Counted from the stretch's first letter, positions 1 through 9,005 are shown. The stretch: DNA of 64,000 nt from Streptomyces sp. NBC_01232 (GCF_035989885.1 NZ_CP108518.1:2918501-2982500), one strand, 5' to 3'. Notes: generated from the sequence alone by a model not told the origin. Program-made: numbers and translations.

Positions 1-325
1 GAGGCACGTAGGGGTTGCGCAGCCCCATGTAGACGGCGACGGCGAAGGCCGTGGCGATGAGCAGCACGAGCAGCATGCCCTGCCGGGCGCCCCGGCCGGG
101 GGTGCTGGTCCGGGACGCGGCGCCGTTGCCGGACCAGATGGAGCGGCTGCGTACCGCGCGGGCGTGCTCGCCCATGCGTTCCTGTGCGGAGTATTCCTGG
201 AGCCGGGCAGCCCGGACGAAGTCCTCGTCGAACACCACCGACCGGTATTCGTCCGACCGGAATTCGTCGTCGCCCCCGCCCATGCCCTCGGGGGTGCTGT
301 TGGGTGGATCTCCTGGCACGGCCAT
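1..325 (-). CDS. Small membrane protein with VVFDEDFVR motif (3' end outside window)
   Basis: The frame starts at an ATG whose complement lies at 323-325 and runs off the left edge, so only the first 108 residues are visible. The N-terminal part is acidic and hydrophilic (around GGGDDEFRSDEYR), followed by the motif SVVFDEDFVRAA, a basic stretch, and one hydrophobic segment near residues 86-101 (LLVLLIATAFAVAVYM). This predicts a single-pass membrane protein with a cytoplasmic N-terminus. The motif recurs in the next gene (394-945), so the two are probably paralogues or partners. The position corresponds to S. coelicolor SCO2583 from memory. No enzymatic domain is recognised. The gene is last in the visible proB-proA direction of transcription. 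Confidence 0.7.
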   Translation of the reverse strand, partial: MAVPGDPPNSTPEGMGGGDDEFRSDEYRSVVFDEDFVRAARLQEYSAQERMGEHARAVRSRSIWSGNGAASRTSTPGRGARQGMLLVLLIATAFAVAVYMGLRNPYVP

Positions 326-393
326 CGCTTCTCCCCGCTGTCCCCGCTTCAGAGAAGCCCCCGGCTCCGGCGTACGCGAGTGGGGTCGTACCT

Positions 394-945
394 TCAGGGT
401 TGGCGAACGGAGGGGTACGTAAACGCGCCGACGCCGGTGACTTCGCTCCTGGGGGTGCTGGCGGGCGCCGGAGCGGGGTCCGCCTCGCCCGACGTACTGC
501 GGTAGACGGCGCTGAAGGCGAGCGCGACCATCCCGAGCCCCATCACGAAGGCGAGCACCCAGGCGACGGGGCGCAGCCAGGGGGCGCGGCCGCGGTAGGG
601 GCGCAGACTGCCGCCGTAGGCCCCGTACGGGCCGTCCGGGTAGCCGTGACCGTGCTCGTGGTCCCAGCCGTGGTCGTCGTCGTACCCGTCGGGGTGGCCG
701 TAGCCGTAGCCGTCGTAGTCGTCGTCGCCCGTCCAGCCGCCCGGGACGGCACGGGCGGCTTCGGCCTCCGCGCGCGCTCGGTCGGCCGCCCGCTGGCGCT
801 CGGCGGCGCTCGGTTCATGGATCTCGGCGTTCCGGACGAAGTCCTCGTCGAACACCACGGAGGCGAAGTCGTGATCCGCGCCTCCGCGGTCGTCGTCGGG
901 CTCCCCGTCGTCCGGGAACGGCTTGCCCCCCACGTCGTCCGGCAC
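394..945 (-). CDS. Single-pass membrane protein next to proA, VVFDEDFVR motif
   Basis: The 183-residue product has an acidic N-terminus, the motif SVVFDEDFVRNAE near residues 29-41, a charged Ala/Arg/Glu stretch, a Tyr/Gly/Asp/His-rich low-complexity segment (about 72-112), and one transmembrane helix near 126-147 (VAWVLAFVMGLGMVALAFS). A short Pro/Ala-rich tail follows outside. It lies 77 bp downstream of proA on the same strand. By position it matches S. coelicolor SCO2584, which I recall being reported to interact with the spore-wall synthesis complex and wall glycopolymer proteins; that link is memory plus synteny, not seen in the sequence. No catalytic motif is visible. A scaffold or regulator of wall synthesis is a reasonable guess only. 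Confidence 0.75.
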   Translation of the reverse strand: MPDDVGGKPFPDDGEPDDDRGGADHDFASVVFDEDFVRNAEIHEPSAAERQRAADRARAEAEAARAVPGGWTGDDDYDGYGYGHPDGYDDDHGWDHEHGHGYPDGPYGAYGGSLRPYRGRAPWLRPVAWVLAFVMGLGMVALAFSAVYRSTSGEADPAPAPASTPRSEVTGVGAFTYPSVRQP

Positions 946-1022
946 AGGAACAGCCTAGACCTGGGGGGCCTCCTTGGGCAGGGTGTCCGCCGAATTCCGG
1001 CCACACCGCGCTCAGGGGTTGA

Positions 1023-2300
1023 CTACCGAATGTGACCGTCGCCGGTGACGATGTACTTGGTGGAGGTCAGCTCGGGAAGGCCCATCGGGCCCCTGGCGTG
1101 CAGCTTCTGGGTGGAAATGCCGATCTCGGCGCCGAAGCCGAACTGGCCACCGTCCGTGAACCGAGTGGATGCATTCACGGCGACGGTGGTCGAGTCGACC
1201 AGCTGGGTGAATCGGCGGGCGGCGGCCTGCGAGGTGGTGACGATCGCCTCGGTGTGACCGGAGGTCCAGCGGCGGATGTGGGTGACGGCATCGTCGAGGG
1301 AGTCCACGACGCCGGCGGCGATGTCGTAGGACAGGTACTCGGCGGCCCAGTCCTCGTCCGTGGCGGGCAGGGCGGTGACCTTGCCGCCCTCGGCGGCGGC
1401 GAGGACCCGTGCGTCGCCGTGGACGGTGACGCCGGCGTCGGCGAGCGCGTCGAGGGCGCGCGGCAGGAAGGCGTCGGCGATGTCGCGGTGCACGAGGAGG
1501 GTCTCGGCGGAGTTGCAGACGGAGGGCCGCTGGGCCTTGGAGTTGATGAGGATGTCCACGGCCATGTCCAGGTCGGCCCGGGCGTCGACGTAGACGTGGC
1601 AGTTGCCGGTACCGGTCTCGATGACCGGGACGGTGGATTCCTCGACCACGGTCTTGATGAGGGAGGCGCCACCGCGCGGGATGAGCACGTCGACGAGGCC
1701 GCGGGCGCGCATCAGCTCGCGGACGGAGTCTCGGGACTCGCCGGGGACGAGCTGGATCGCGTCGGCGGGCAGGCCGGCGCTCTCCACGGCGTCCCGCAGG
1801 ATGGCGACGAGCGCGGTGTTGGAGGAGTAGGCGGAGGAACTACCGCGCAGGAGAACCGCGTTGCCGGACTTGAGGCAGAGGGCGGCGGCGTCCACGGTGA
1901 CGTTCGGGCGGGCCTCGTAGATGATGCCGACGACGCCGAGCGGGACGCGGATCTGCCGGAGGTCGATGCCGTTGGGGAGGGTGTTGCCGCGGACGACCTC
2001 GCCGACGGGGTCGGGGAGGGCAGCGACGTCACGCACGTCGGAGGCGATGGCGGCGATCCGCTCAGGGGTCAGCGTGAGGCGGTCGATGACGGTCTCGCTG
2101 GTACCGGCGGCGCGGGCCTTGTCCGTGTCCACGGCGTTGGCGGCGATGATCTCGGCCGTACGGGCCTCCAGCGCGTCCGCGATCGCCAGCAGGGCGGTGT
2201 CCTTGGCGGACCGCGGGAGTGGGGCGATGACGGCGGCGGCGGTACGGGACCGCTGCGCGGTGGCGAGGACGGGCGAGGTGGCGGCATCGAGCGAGGTCAT
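1023..2300 (-). CDS. proA: Gamma-glutamyl phosphate reductase
   Basis: The 425-residue protein is of typical length for ProA, which reduces gamma-glutamyl phosphate to glutamate-5-semialdehyde with NADPH in the cytoplasm, the second step of proline synthesis. The aldehyde-dehydrogenase-type fold is recognisable from [18 protein letters not shown], the nucleotide-binding [19 protein letters not shown], and the region [19 protein letters not shown], whose Cys is the expected catalytic residue. [15 protein letters not shown] and [16 protein letters not shown] are family signatures near the C-terminus. The start ATG ([10 protein letters not shown]) is the first in-frame start. proB, the partner kinase, lies upstream on the same strand, separated by a small conserved gene and a tandem repeat, so the pair is not tightly coupled here. 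Confidence 0.97.
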   Translation of the reverse strand: MTSLDAATSPVLATAQRSRTAAAVIAPLPRSAKDTALLAIADALEARTAEIIAANAVDTDKARAAGTSETVIDRLTLTPERIAAIASDVRDVAALPDPVGEVVRGNTLPNGIDLRQIRVPLGVVGIIYEARPNVTVDAAALCLKSGNAVLLRGSSSAYSSNTALVAILRDAVESAGLPADAIQLVPGESRDSVRELMRARGLVDVLIPRGGASLIKTVVEESTVPVIETGTGNCHVYVDARADLDMAVDILINSKAQRPSVCNSAETLLVHRDIADAFLPRALDALADAGVTVHGDARVLAAAEGGKVTALPATDEDWAAEYLSYDIAAGVVDSLDDAVTHIRRWTSGHTEAIVTTSQAAARRFTQLVDSTTVAVNASTRFTDGGQFGFGAEIGISTQKLHARGPMGLPELTSTKYIVTGDGHIR

Positions 2301-2644
2301 GCCGCCCAGGGTAAGCCCCGGGCCGGGGCGGACGGCCGGGGTTCCACCCCGCGAGACGGCCTCCGGCCGGGTCAGCAGGGGGGCCGTGCTCCGCGCCGCT
2401 CCTGGGAGCCGGACCCGGTGGCCGGTACCGGTCCGTGGCGCAGTGCGGGCACAGGACCGGGGCTCCGCCCCGTACCCCGCGCCTCAAACGCCGGCGAGGC
2501 TGGGTTGGGCCCCCGCGCCCCGCACGTCGGCAGGCCGGGTTGGTCCCCACGCCCCGAACTCCGGCGGGCCGGGTTGGGCCCCGTGCTGCGAACGTCGACG
2601 GGGCTGGGTTGGGCCCCGGGCCTCAATCGCCGGCGGGGCTGGAG
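2301..2644. other. Intergenic region proA / 2645-3058 gene, holds a tandem repeat
   Basis: No gene is supported in these 344 bases. The half nearest proA contains its leader; the rest is the G+C-rich repeat described at 2489-2643. Several frames are open on both strands only because the repeat lacks A/T. Confidence 0.6.
2489..2643. repeat. Tandem array of about 34 bp, 4.5 units
   Basis: Units read by eye: 2489-2524, 2525-2558, 2559-2592, 2593-2627 and a partial 2628-2643. Each contains a variant of GCCGGGTTGGGCCCC and begins with a variant of CGCCGGCGGGGCT. The pieces CCTCAATCGCCGGCGGGGCT and CCTCAAACGCCGGCGAGGCT resemble the intergenic GC-rich repeat scattered through Streptomyces genomes. 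Units differ by a few substitutions, so this is an old or diversified array. It lies immediately downstream of the 2645-3058 stop codon. Confidence 0.8.
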
Positions 2645-3058
2645 TTAGTACGGGTGGACGCCCACCGGGTGGGCCGGGGGTGGGCCGTAGCCCTCCGCCA
2701 CGCGTTGGTGGTAGGTGGCGCGGTCGATGACCTCCAGGCCGACGATCTCCCAGGGCGGGAGCTGCGCCGAGGAGCGGTGTTCGCCCCACAGCCGCAGGGC
2801 GACGGCCGCCGCGTCGTGGAGGTCGCGGGCCTCTTCCCAGTAGCGGATCTCCGCATGGTCGTCCGCGTACCGGCTGGTCAGCAGGAAGGGATGGTCGTGG
2901 GCCAGTTGTTCCAGCCCGCGCCGGACCTCGGAGAGCGGAGCCGGCTTGCCGGAGACGCTGAGGGTCACGTGCCACAGGCGCGATGCGTGATCCTGCTCCT
3001 CCCCGCCACCGCCGCCGTCACCGTCCCCTGTGCCGACGCTGGTCAGCGCTCGTCCCAC
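2645..3058 (-). CDS. Small conserved actinobacterial protein between proB and proA
   Basis: The 137-residue product has a glycine/aspartate-rich N-terminal leader (residues 8-22) and then a compact domain with SRLWHVTLSVSGKPAPLSEV, LTSRYADDHAEIRYWEEARDLHDAAAVALRLWGEHR and a C-terminal tail ending in HPVGVHPY. There is no signal peptide or membrane segment. It corresponds in position to SCO2586 from memory. I do not recognise an enzymatic motif and give no function. It is 88 bp downstream of proB on the same strand and could be cotranscribed. The low-complexity leader leaves the exact start uncertain; the conserved part begins near residue 25. Confidence 0.75.
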   Translation of the reverse strand: MGRALTSVGTGDGDGGGGGEEQDHASRLWHVTLSVSGKPAPLSEVRRGLEQLAHDHPFLLTSRYADDHAEIRYWEEARDLHDAAAVALRLWGEHRSSAQLPPWEIVGLEVIDRATYHQRVAEGYGPPPAHPVGVHPY

Positions 3059-3146
3059 CAGCCGCCTCCTGTCTCCGCCACGCGGGTCCGCCCGCCTCTC
3101 ACAGTTGACCAGTCCACGGGCCGCCGCGCTGCGCTTTTGACGAACC

Positions 3147-4274
3147 TCAGCCCTCCAGCAGGACCAGATCGTCCCGGTGTACGACCTCCCGCTCGTACGC
3201 GGGTCCGAGTTCCCGCGCGAGCTCGCGAGTGGAGCGGCCGAGGAGCTGCGGAAGCTCCTTGGCGTCGAAGTTGACCAGGCCCCGGGCCACGGCGCGGCCG
3301 TCGGCGGAACGCAGTTCCACCGGGTCCCCGGCGACGAAGTCGCCCTCGACCGCCGCGATCCCCGCGGGCAGCAGCGAGCTGCCCCGCTCGGTCACCGCGC
3401 GGACGGCTCCCTCGTCCAGAACCAGGTGCCCCTGCGGGGTGGACGCGTGCTGGAGCCAGAGCAGCCGGTCCGCCGAGCGGCGCCCGGTGGCGTGGAAGTG
3501 CGTGCCGGTCCCCCGTCCGGCGAGGGCGTCGGCCGCCTGGCTCGCGGAGGTCAGCACTACCGGGATCCCGGCGGCGGCGGCGATCCGGGCCGCCTCGACC
3601 TTGGTGACCATGCCGCCGGTGCCCACGCCCGCCTTGCCGGCGCTGCCGATGGAGACGTGCGCGATGTCCTCGGGCCCGCGGACCTCTTCGATGCGGGTGG
3701 TGCCGGGCTGGGACGGGTCGCCGTCGTAGAGGCCGTCCACGTCGGAGAGGAGGACGAGCAGGTCCGCGCGGACGAGGTGGGCGACCAGCGCCGCCAGCCG
3801 GTCGTTGTCGCCGAAGCGGATCTCGTCCGTGGCGACGGTGTCGTTCTCGTTGACGACGGGCAGGGCGCCCATGGCGAGGAGCTGGTCGAGGGTGCGGTAG
3901 GCGTTGCGGTAGTGGGCGCGGCGGCTGGTGTCGTCGGTGGTGAGGAGCACCTGGCCGACGCGGACGCCGTACCGGGCGAAGGAGGCGGTGTAACGGGCGA
4001 CGAGCAGGCCCTGCCCGACGCTCGCCGCGGCCTGCTGCCGGGCCAGGTCCTTGGGGCGGCGGCGCAGGCCGAGCGGCGAGAGCCCGGCGGCGATGGCTCC
4101 GCTGGAGACGAGGACGATCTCCTTCTCGCCTCCGCTGCGGGCCTTGGCGAGGACGTCGACCAGGGCGTCCACCCGGTCGGCGTCGAGTCCGCCCGCTGCG
4201 GTGGTCAGGGAGGAGGATCCGACCTTGACCACGATCCTGCGGGCGTCCACGACACCTTGCCTAGCCGCTGACAC
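3147..4274 (-). CDS. proB: Glutamate 5-kinase
   Basis: The product (375 residues from this start) phosphorylates glutamate with ATP in the first step of proline synthesis. The amino-acid kinase domain shows IVVKVGSSSLTT, VLVSSGAIAAGLSPLG, VNENDTVATDEIRFGDNDRLAALVA and LLSDVDGLYDGDPS, plus GVGTGGMVTKVEAA. The last ~80 residues form the PUA domain (GHLVLDEGAVRAV to the end). I chose the GTG at 4274 because AGGGGA lies 7-8 bases upstream and the protein then begins at VSAARQGVVDARRIVVK, near the family N-terminus. A longer GTG start at 4316 gives 14 more residues but has no clear ribosome-binding site. Confidence 0.95.
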   Translation of the reverse strand: MSAARQGVVDARRIVVKVGSSSLTTAAGGLDADRVDALVDVLAKARSGGEKEIVLVSSGAIAAGLSPLGLRRRPKDLARQQAAASVGQGLLVARYTASFARYGVRVGQVLLTTDDTSRRAHYRNAYRTLDQLLAMGALPVVNENDTVATDEIRFGDNDRLAALVAHLVRADLLVLLSDVDGLYDGDPSQPGTTRIEEVRGPEDIAHVSIGSAGKAGVGTGGMVTKVEAARIAAAAGIPVVLTSASQAADALAGRGTGTHFHATGRRSADRLLWLQHASTPQGHLVLDEGAVRAVTERGSSLLPAGIAAVEGDFVAGDPVELRSADGRAVARGLVNFDAKELPQLLGRSTRELARELGPAYEREVVHRDDLVLLEG

Positions 4275-4356
4275 GTCTGTCCCCTTGCCCCTGTTGCCCA
4301 AAGAACTGCCTGCCACCTCAATCTACGGGGTGGCCCGACGGGGCCGCTCAGGGGTT

Positions 4357-4932
4357 TCAGACCGTGGACGAGTTCGACGGGCTCGACGGGCTCGACGAGG
4401 GCCGGGACGGACTCGGCCCCGGACCAGGCCCCGACCCCGGACCCGGCTCCTGCCCCGGTCCCGGTCCCGGTCCCGGCGAGTCCTGTCGCTGCTCCTGCGG
4501 ATCCTGCTGCTCCTGCTCCGCCCCGGCCCCCGCCTGCGCTGCGGCCGCACGGGCGGCGCGCGGGACGAGGATCTTGCGCGAGAGCAGGAAGGTGAACGGG
4601 ATGGCCACGATCGCCGCGACGAGCGGGGCGATGCGGGTGTCCATCCCGGCCCAGGCCACCAGGGCGTAGAGGCCTGCCGACTGGATGACGTAGTTGGTGA
4701 CGTTCGTCAGAGGGAAGAGGAGGAACTTCTTCCAGGTCGGCCGGGTCCGGTAGGTGAAGTAGGTGTTCATGAAGAACGAGCCGACCATGGCCAGGAGGAA
4801 GGCGAGGGAGTAGGCGGCGAAGTACGGCATCCACGGGTGCAGGAGCAGGTAGATGCCGAAGAAGGTGCCGGTGTTGACCGCGCCCACCAGGGCGAAGCGG
4901 AAGATCTGGCCGAGCTGCTCCCCGCGTCTCAT
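4357..4932 (-). CDS. GtrA-family membrane protein
   Basis: The 191-residue protein has four predicted membrane helices in the first ~125 residues (FALVGAVNTGTFFGIYLLL, FAAYSLAFLLAMVGSFFMNT, VIQSAGLYALV, APLVAAIVAIPFTFLLSRKI), matching the GtrA domain. GtrA proteins are thought to help translocate polyprenyl-phosphate-linked sugars. The C-terminal ~65 residues are a low-complexity cytoplasmic tail with Gln-rich and Gly-Pro repeats and a final Ser/Pro run, unusual for GtrA. Its ATG overlaps the stop of the upstream glycosyltransferase (ATGA, 4929-4932), indicating translational coupling. The pair resembles GtrA/GtrB: the transferase loads the lipid carrier and GtrA flips it. Substrate unknown. 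Confidence 0.9.
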   Translation of the reverse strand: MRRGEQLGQIFRFALVGAVNTGTFFGIYLLLHPWMPYFAAYSLAFLLAMVGSFFMNTYFTYRTRPTWKKFLLFPLTNVTNYVIQSAGLYALVAWAGMDTRIAPLVAAIVAIPFTFLLSRKILVPRAARAAAAQAGAGAEQEQQDPQEQRQDSPGPGPGPGQEPGPGSGPGPGPSPSRPSSSPSSPSNSSTV

Positions 4933-5936
4933 CGGGTGCTGCGCTCCACGATCGTCGGCTCCTCGATCACGGCGGCCGTCGGCGGCCCGGTCCGCGGGAG
5001 CGGCTGCGGCTGCGTGCCGTGCGACTCCTTGACCAGGAAGTGCGGCCTGCGCTTGGTCTCGTAGTAGATACGGCCGATGTACTCGCCGATCAGGCCCAGC
5101 ATGATCAGCTGGACGCCTCCCAGGCCCGTGATGATGGCCACAAGAGTGACGTATCCCGGGGACTCGACGCCGTTGGTGATGGCGACGGTCGTGATCCACA
5201 GCGCGTACATGCCGGTCAGGGAGAGGAGCGACACGCCGAACCAGATGGCGATCCGCAGCGGCCTGTTGTTGAAGGAGATCAGGCCGTCCATGCCGTAGTT
5301 CAGCAGGGAGCCGAACTTCCACTTCGTCTCGCCGGCCTCGCGCTGCGCGTTGCGGTAGTCGAAGTGGACGGTGTCGAAGCCGATCCAGGAGAAGAGGCCC
5401 TTGGAGAAGCGGTTGTACTCCGGCAGCGACAGCAGCGCGTCGACGGCCGGGCGCGAGAGCATGCGGAAGTCGCCGACGCCGTCGGCGAGTTCCACGTCCA
5501 CCCAGCGGTTGACGCCGCGGTAGTAGAGGCTGCTGAGGGCGGAGCGGACCTTCTTGTCACCCTCGCGCGTGCGGCGGGCGATGATCTGGTCGTGGCCCTG
5601 CCGGAAGTGCTCCAGCATGGTCGCGATGAGTTCCGGCGGGTGCTGCAGGTCGGCGTCCATGATCACGACGGCTTCGCCGGTGGCCTCGCGCAGGCCCGCG
5701 AGCATGCCGGCCTCCTTGCCGAAGTTGCGGCTGAAGGAGACGTACCGGGTCCGGTCCCTGTGCTCGGCGGCGATCTTCCGGAGCTTGTCGAGCGTGCCGT
5801 CGCGGCTTCCGTCGTCGACGTAGCAGACCTCGTACTCGACGGAAAGGGTGTCCAGGACTCTTCGGATCTCCACGTCGAAGCTGTCGATGACGGCTTCTTC
5901 GTTGTAGCAAGGGACGACTACGGAAAGCTTCGTCAT
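4929..5936 (-). CDS. DPM1/GtrB-type glycosyltransferase family 2
   Basis: The 335-residue protein starts at an ATG preceded by AGGAAG five bases upstream. The GT2 domain (residues 1-235) contains LSVVVPCYNEEAVI, YVDDGSRDGTL, MDADLQHPPEL (DxD-like) and the QHPPE box of polyprenyl-phosphate glycosyltransferases. Two C-terminal membrane helices follow (LRIAIWFGVSLLSLTGMYAL and VTLVAIITGLGGVQLIMLGL) with EYIGRIYYETKRRPHFLV, typical of GtrB/PglC-like enzymes. It probably transfers a sugar from a nucleotide donor to polyprenyl phosphate at the cytoplasmic membrane face. It is coupled to the GtrA gene downstream by a 4-base overlap, and divergent from the TagF-like gene at 6126. Confidence 0.93.
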   Translation of the reverse strand: MTKLSVVVPCYNEEAVIDSFDVEIRRVLDTLSVEYEVCYVDDGSRDGTLDKLRKIAAEHRDRTRYVSFSRNFGKEAGMLAGLREATGEAVVIMDADLQHPPELIATMLEHFRQGHDQIIARRTREGDKKVRSALSSLYYRGVNRWVDVELADGVGDFRMLSRPAVDALLSLPEYNRFSKGLFSWIGFDTVHFDYRNAQREAGETKWKFGSLLNYGMDGLISFNNRPLRIAIWFGVSLLSLTGMYALWITTVAITNGVESPGYVTLVAIITGLGGVQLIMLGLIGEYIGRIYYETKRRPHFLVKESHGTQPQPLPRTGPPTAAVIEEPTIVERSTR

Positions 5937-6125
5937 GAACACTTCCTGCTGGGTCCGAACGGGTGATTGTCGACGACCACACCCATTCCTCACCTCTTCC
6001 TTAGAAGTATGCACGGCGAGGGTCGGGCGGGAGTCGGGCTGCCGGAGTCGACGGCGGCACACGGTAGCTTTGACGAGATAAGCGGAATCCGAATGAGCTC
6101 AACGTAACGAAACGAAGGGATCGAG

Positions 6126-9005
6126 GTGCACGTGCCCGACGTCTCCGTGGTCGTCATCGTCTACAACGACGCAGAGCGTCTGCCGACAGCAGTCCGGTCG
6201 GTTCTGGACCAAACCCTGCACAGCGTCGAAGTCGTGATCGTCGACGACTGCAGCAAGGACCACTCGTACGCGGTCGCCCAGGAACTGGAGTCCGAGTACC
6301 CCGGAAGGGTGCGCGCCTTCCAGCTGCCGGAGAACAGCGGCGGCTGCGGCGCGCCGCGCAATCACGGCATCCAGCAGGCCACCGGAACGTACGTGATGTT
6401 CCTCGACAGCGACGACGTGCTGGAGCGCAACGCCTGCCGGAACATGCTGGACGCCGCCGAGCGGACCGGATCCGACCTGGTCTCGGGCATGTGCGTGCGC
6501 GTGCACCTCGACAACCGGTGGGGCAAGACCACCGAGTGGTACCCCTGGATCTACTCGCGCACCCGCACGCTGGAATCGATCACCGAGTTCCCCGACCTGC
6601 TGGTGTACGACACCCTCTCCACGAACAAGTGCTACCGGCGCGAGTTCCTGCTGGAGCAGGGCCTTCAGTTCCCGGTCGGCATCCACTACGAGGACCTGCT
6701 GTTCTCCGCGCAGGCCTACGTGGCCGCCCGTCGCATCACGCTGATCCCGAACCACGTCTACTTCTGGAACGTGGTCGAGAAGGCCGCGGCGAAGTCGATC
6801 AGCAACCGGCGCCACGAAATCGCGAACTTCGTCCACCGGATGGAGATCCACCGCCGTGTTGACGCCCTGCTGGCCGAAAAGGGTCATACGGACATCAAGT
6901 CCGCGAAGGACGCCAAGTTCCTCAAGCACGACCTGGTGCTGCACCTGCGCGACCTGCCGCTGCTGAGCGACGAGTACCGCCAGGAGTTCGCCCGCCTCGC
7001 CAACGGCTACCTGGCGGGCATCGACCCGGCCGCGTACGAGAACGTCACGTACCTCCAGGCGATCTGCGCCTACCTGCTGGGCAAGGAGGACTGGGACAAC
7101 CTGCTCCCGGCCGCCGACGCCATGACCAACAAGGGCCGGCTCACCTCCCCGCTCGCCGAGCGCGACGGCCGCGTCTACTGGTGCGCGCAGCACATCGACG
7201 GTCCCGACGCCGACGAGGCCCGCCGGATACTGGACGTCACCGAGCAGGCCTTCCACACCACGCCGCTCACCTCCCTCACCGTCGGCAACCGCCTGACCTC
7301 CTACGAGGACGACGGCCGCGGCACGGTCACGCTGTCCGGCTCCGTCGTGAACCCCCTGGGCCGGATCCCGCAGGACGCCGACCTCAAGGCCACGCTCGAG
7401 TTCCGGGCCCGCCGGCAGATCGGGGTGCGGTCCTTCAGCTTCCCGGCGGCAGCCGTGCGCCACGCCGGTGACACGATCGAGTGGACCGTCACCGCCGACG
7501 TCGCGAGCACCGTCCGCCCCCTCGGCATCATCGACGCCGTTTGGGACGTCCGCCTCAAGCTGACCGCGGGCGGCGAGCGGATCACCACCCGCGTCTCGGT
7601 CGGCGGCGTCGACCTGGACTCGGCGGCCCGGCTGCGCGTGCGGCCCCGGCTGACCCGGCTGGTCTCCGACCGCTTCGGGCCCGAGGTGACCAAGAAGGGC
7701 AACCTCAGCTACGTGCTGAGCGCCGAGGGCGCCGCCGCCGTCCGCACCCAGTCGCTGATCAACAACGCCATACAGGGCAAGGCAGCGGGCGTGGTCAAGC
7801 GGGGTCTGCGCAAGGCGCTGCGGGCCCGCCGGAACATCGGCTCCGGCGAGCAGAAGGTGAAGATCTACCACGAGGTCTTCTCGAAGCTGCCGATCAAGAA
7901 GGGCACGGTCGTCTTCGAGAGCCACATGGGCAAGCAGTACAGCGACAGCCCCAAGGCGATCTACGAGGAGATGGTCCGCCAGGGCGTGCCGTTCGAGGCG
8001 ATCTGGTCGTACGCGGGCGCCAAGCCCGCCGGCTTCCCCAAGGAGGCCACCCTGGTCAAGCGGTGGAGCTGGCAGTACCTGCGCGCCCTGGCCCAGGCCG
8101 AGTTCTGGGTCGACAACCAGGGCTTCCCGCTGGCGCTCGCCAAGCGCCCGGGGACCACGTACATCCAGACCTGGCACGGCTCGGCGCTCAAGCGGATGGG
8201 CTTCCACGAGCCCCGGACCAAGGCGCAGGGCCGGGCCGGCCAGGCCCGCTTCCAGGCCGCCGTGGACCGCTTCGACCACTTCCTGATCCGCTCCGAGCAC
8301 GACACCCGCACGCTCGCCAAGGGCTTCCGGCTGCGCGACGAGGTGCTGCTGCGCACGGGCTACCCGCGCAACGACGCCCTCGTCGAGGCGCACCGGACCG
8401 AGGCGAACAGCGGTGAGCGGGTGCGCGGCCCGCTCGCGGGCGAGCTCGGCATCGACCCGGACAAGAAGGTGCTGCTGTACGCGCCGACCTTCCGGGCGGG
8501 CGCGGACGGCGCGGTGGAGGGCTTCACCTTCCCCTTCGACGTCGAGGAGTTCGCGGACCGGCTCGGTGACCGCTTCACGCTGCTGGTGCGGACGCACTAC
8601 CTCAACAGCGTCTCGCTGCCGCCGTCCGTCGCGGGCCGGGTCGTCGACGTGTCCCGGCACCACGACATCACCCCGCTGCTGGCCCTCGCCGACGGTCTGA
8701 TCACCGACTATTCGTCCGTGATGTTCGACTACGCGGTCCTGGACCGGCCGATGCTGTTCTTCGCGTACGACTACGAGGAGTACGCCACCGACATCCGCGG
8801 CACCTACTTCGACCTGAAGGAGAAGGCCCCGGGCCCGGTGGTGGCCACGGCGGACGAGCTCCTGCAGGCGCTCGACGCCTTCGAGGAGGCGGACGCCAAG
8901 TACGCCCAGGCGCGGCAGCGTTTCCTCGTCGAGTTCGGCGAGTACGACCGCGGGGACGCGGCCCGCCAGATCGTAGAGAAGTTCTTCACCAGGAGCGGCA
9001 AGTGA
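6126..9005 (+). CDS. Fusion of GT2 glycosyltransferase and CDP-glycerol glycerophosphotransferase (TagF-like)
   Basis: The 959-residue protein starts at a GTG with GAAGGGA five bases upstream (a second GTG two codons later is possible). The N-terminal GT2 domain (about 5-240) has VSVVVIVYNDAERLPTAV, VIVDDCSKD, NSGGCGAPRNHG and FLDSDDVL. A linker of unrecognised fold spans about 240-560. The C-terminal domain (about 590-955) is of the CDP-glycerol glycerophosphotransferase family, with TWHGSALKRMG near 681, RTGYPRNDAL, LLYAPTFR, DITPLLALADGLITDYSSV and FDYAVLDRPMLFF. This suggests a bifunctional enzyme that polymerises a glycerol- or sugar-phosphate wall polymer. Its GT2 half is paralogous to the gene at 11351-12979. 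The downstream GT4 gene overlaps it by 4 bases (GTGA), so they form one operon. Confidence 0.9.
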   Translation: MHVPDVSVVVIVYNDAERLPTAVRSVLDQTLHSVEVVIVDDCSKDHSYAVAQELESEYPGRVRAFQLPENSGGCGAPRNHGIQQATGTYVMFLDSDDVLERNACRNMLDAAERTGSDLVSGMCVRVHLDNRWGKTTEWYPWIYSRTRTLESITEFPDLLVYDTLSTNKCYRREFLLEQGLQFPVGIHYEDLLFSAQAYVAARRITLIPNHVYFWNVVEKAAAKSISNRRHEIANFVHRMEIHRRVDALLAEKGHTDIKSAKDAKFLKHDLVLHLRDLPLLSDEYRQEFARLANGYLAGIDPAAYENVTYLQAICAYLLGKEDWDNLLPAADAMTNKGRLTSPLAERDGRVYWCAQHIDGPDADEARRILDVTEQAFHTTPLTSLTVGNRLTSYEDDGRGTVTLSGSVVNPLGRIPQDADLKATLEFRARRQIGVRSFSFPAAAVRHAGDTIEWTVTADVASTVRPLGIIDAVWDVRLKLTAGGERITTRVSVGGVDLDSAARLRVRPRLTRLVSDRFGPEVTKKGNLSYVLSAEGAAAVRTQSLINNAIQGKAAGVVKRGLRKALRARRNIGSGEQKVKIYHEVFSKLPIKKGTVVFESHMGKQYSDSPKAIYEEMVRQGVPFEAIWSYAGAKPAGFPKEATLVKRWSWQYLRALAQAEFWVDNQGFPLALAKRPGTTYIQTWHGSALKRMGFHEPRTKAQGRAGQARFQAAVDRFDHFLIRSEHDTRTLAKGFRLRDEVLLRTGYPRNDALVEAHRTEANSGERVRGPLAGELGIDPDKKVLLYAPTFRAGADGAVEGFTFPFDVEEFADRLGDRFTLLVRTHYLNSVSLPPSVAGRVVDVSRHHDITPLLALADGLITDYSSVMFDYAVLDRPMLFFAYDYEEYATDIRGTYFDLKEKAPGPVVATADELLQALDAFEEADAKYAQARQRFLVEFGEYDRGDAARQIVEKFFTRSGK

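Noticed and set aside
1032..2648. Plus-strand open frame covering proA
   Set aside because: Antisense of proA, whose catalytic motifs are all on the minus strand.
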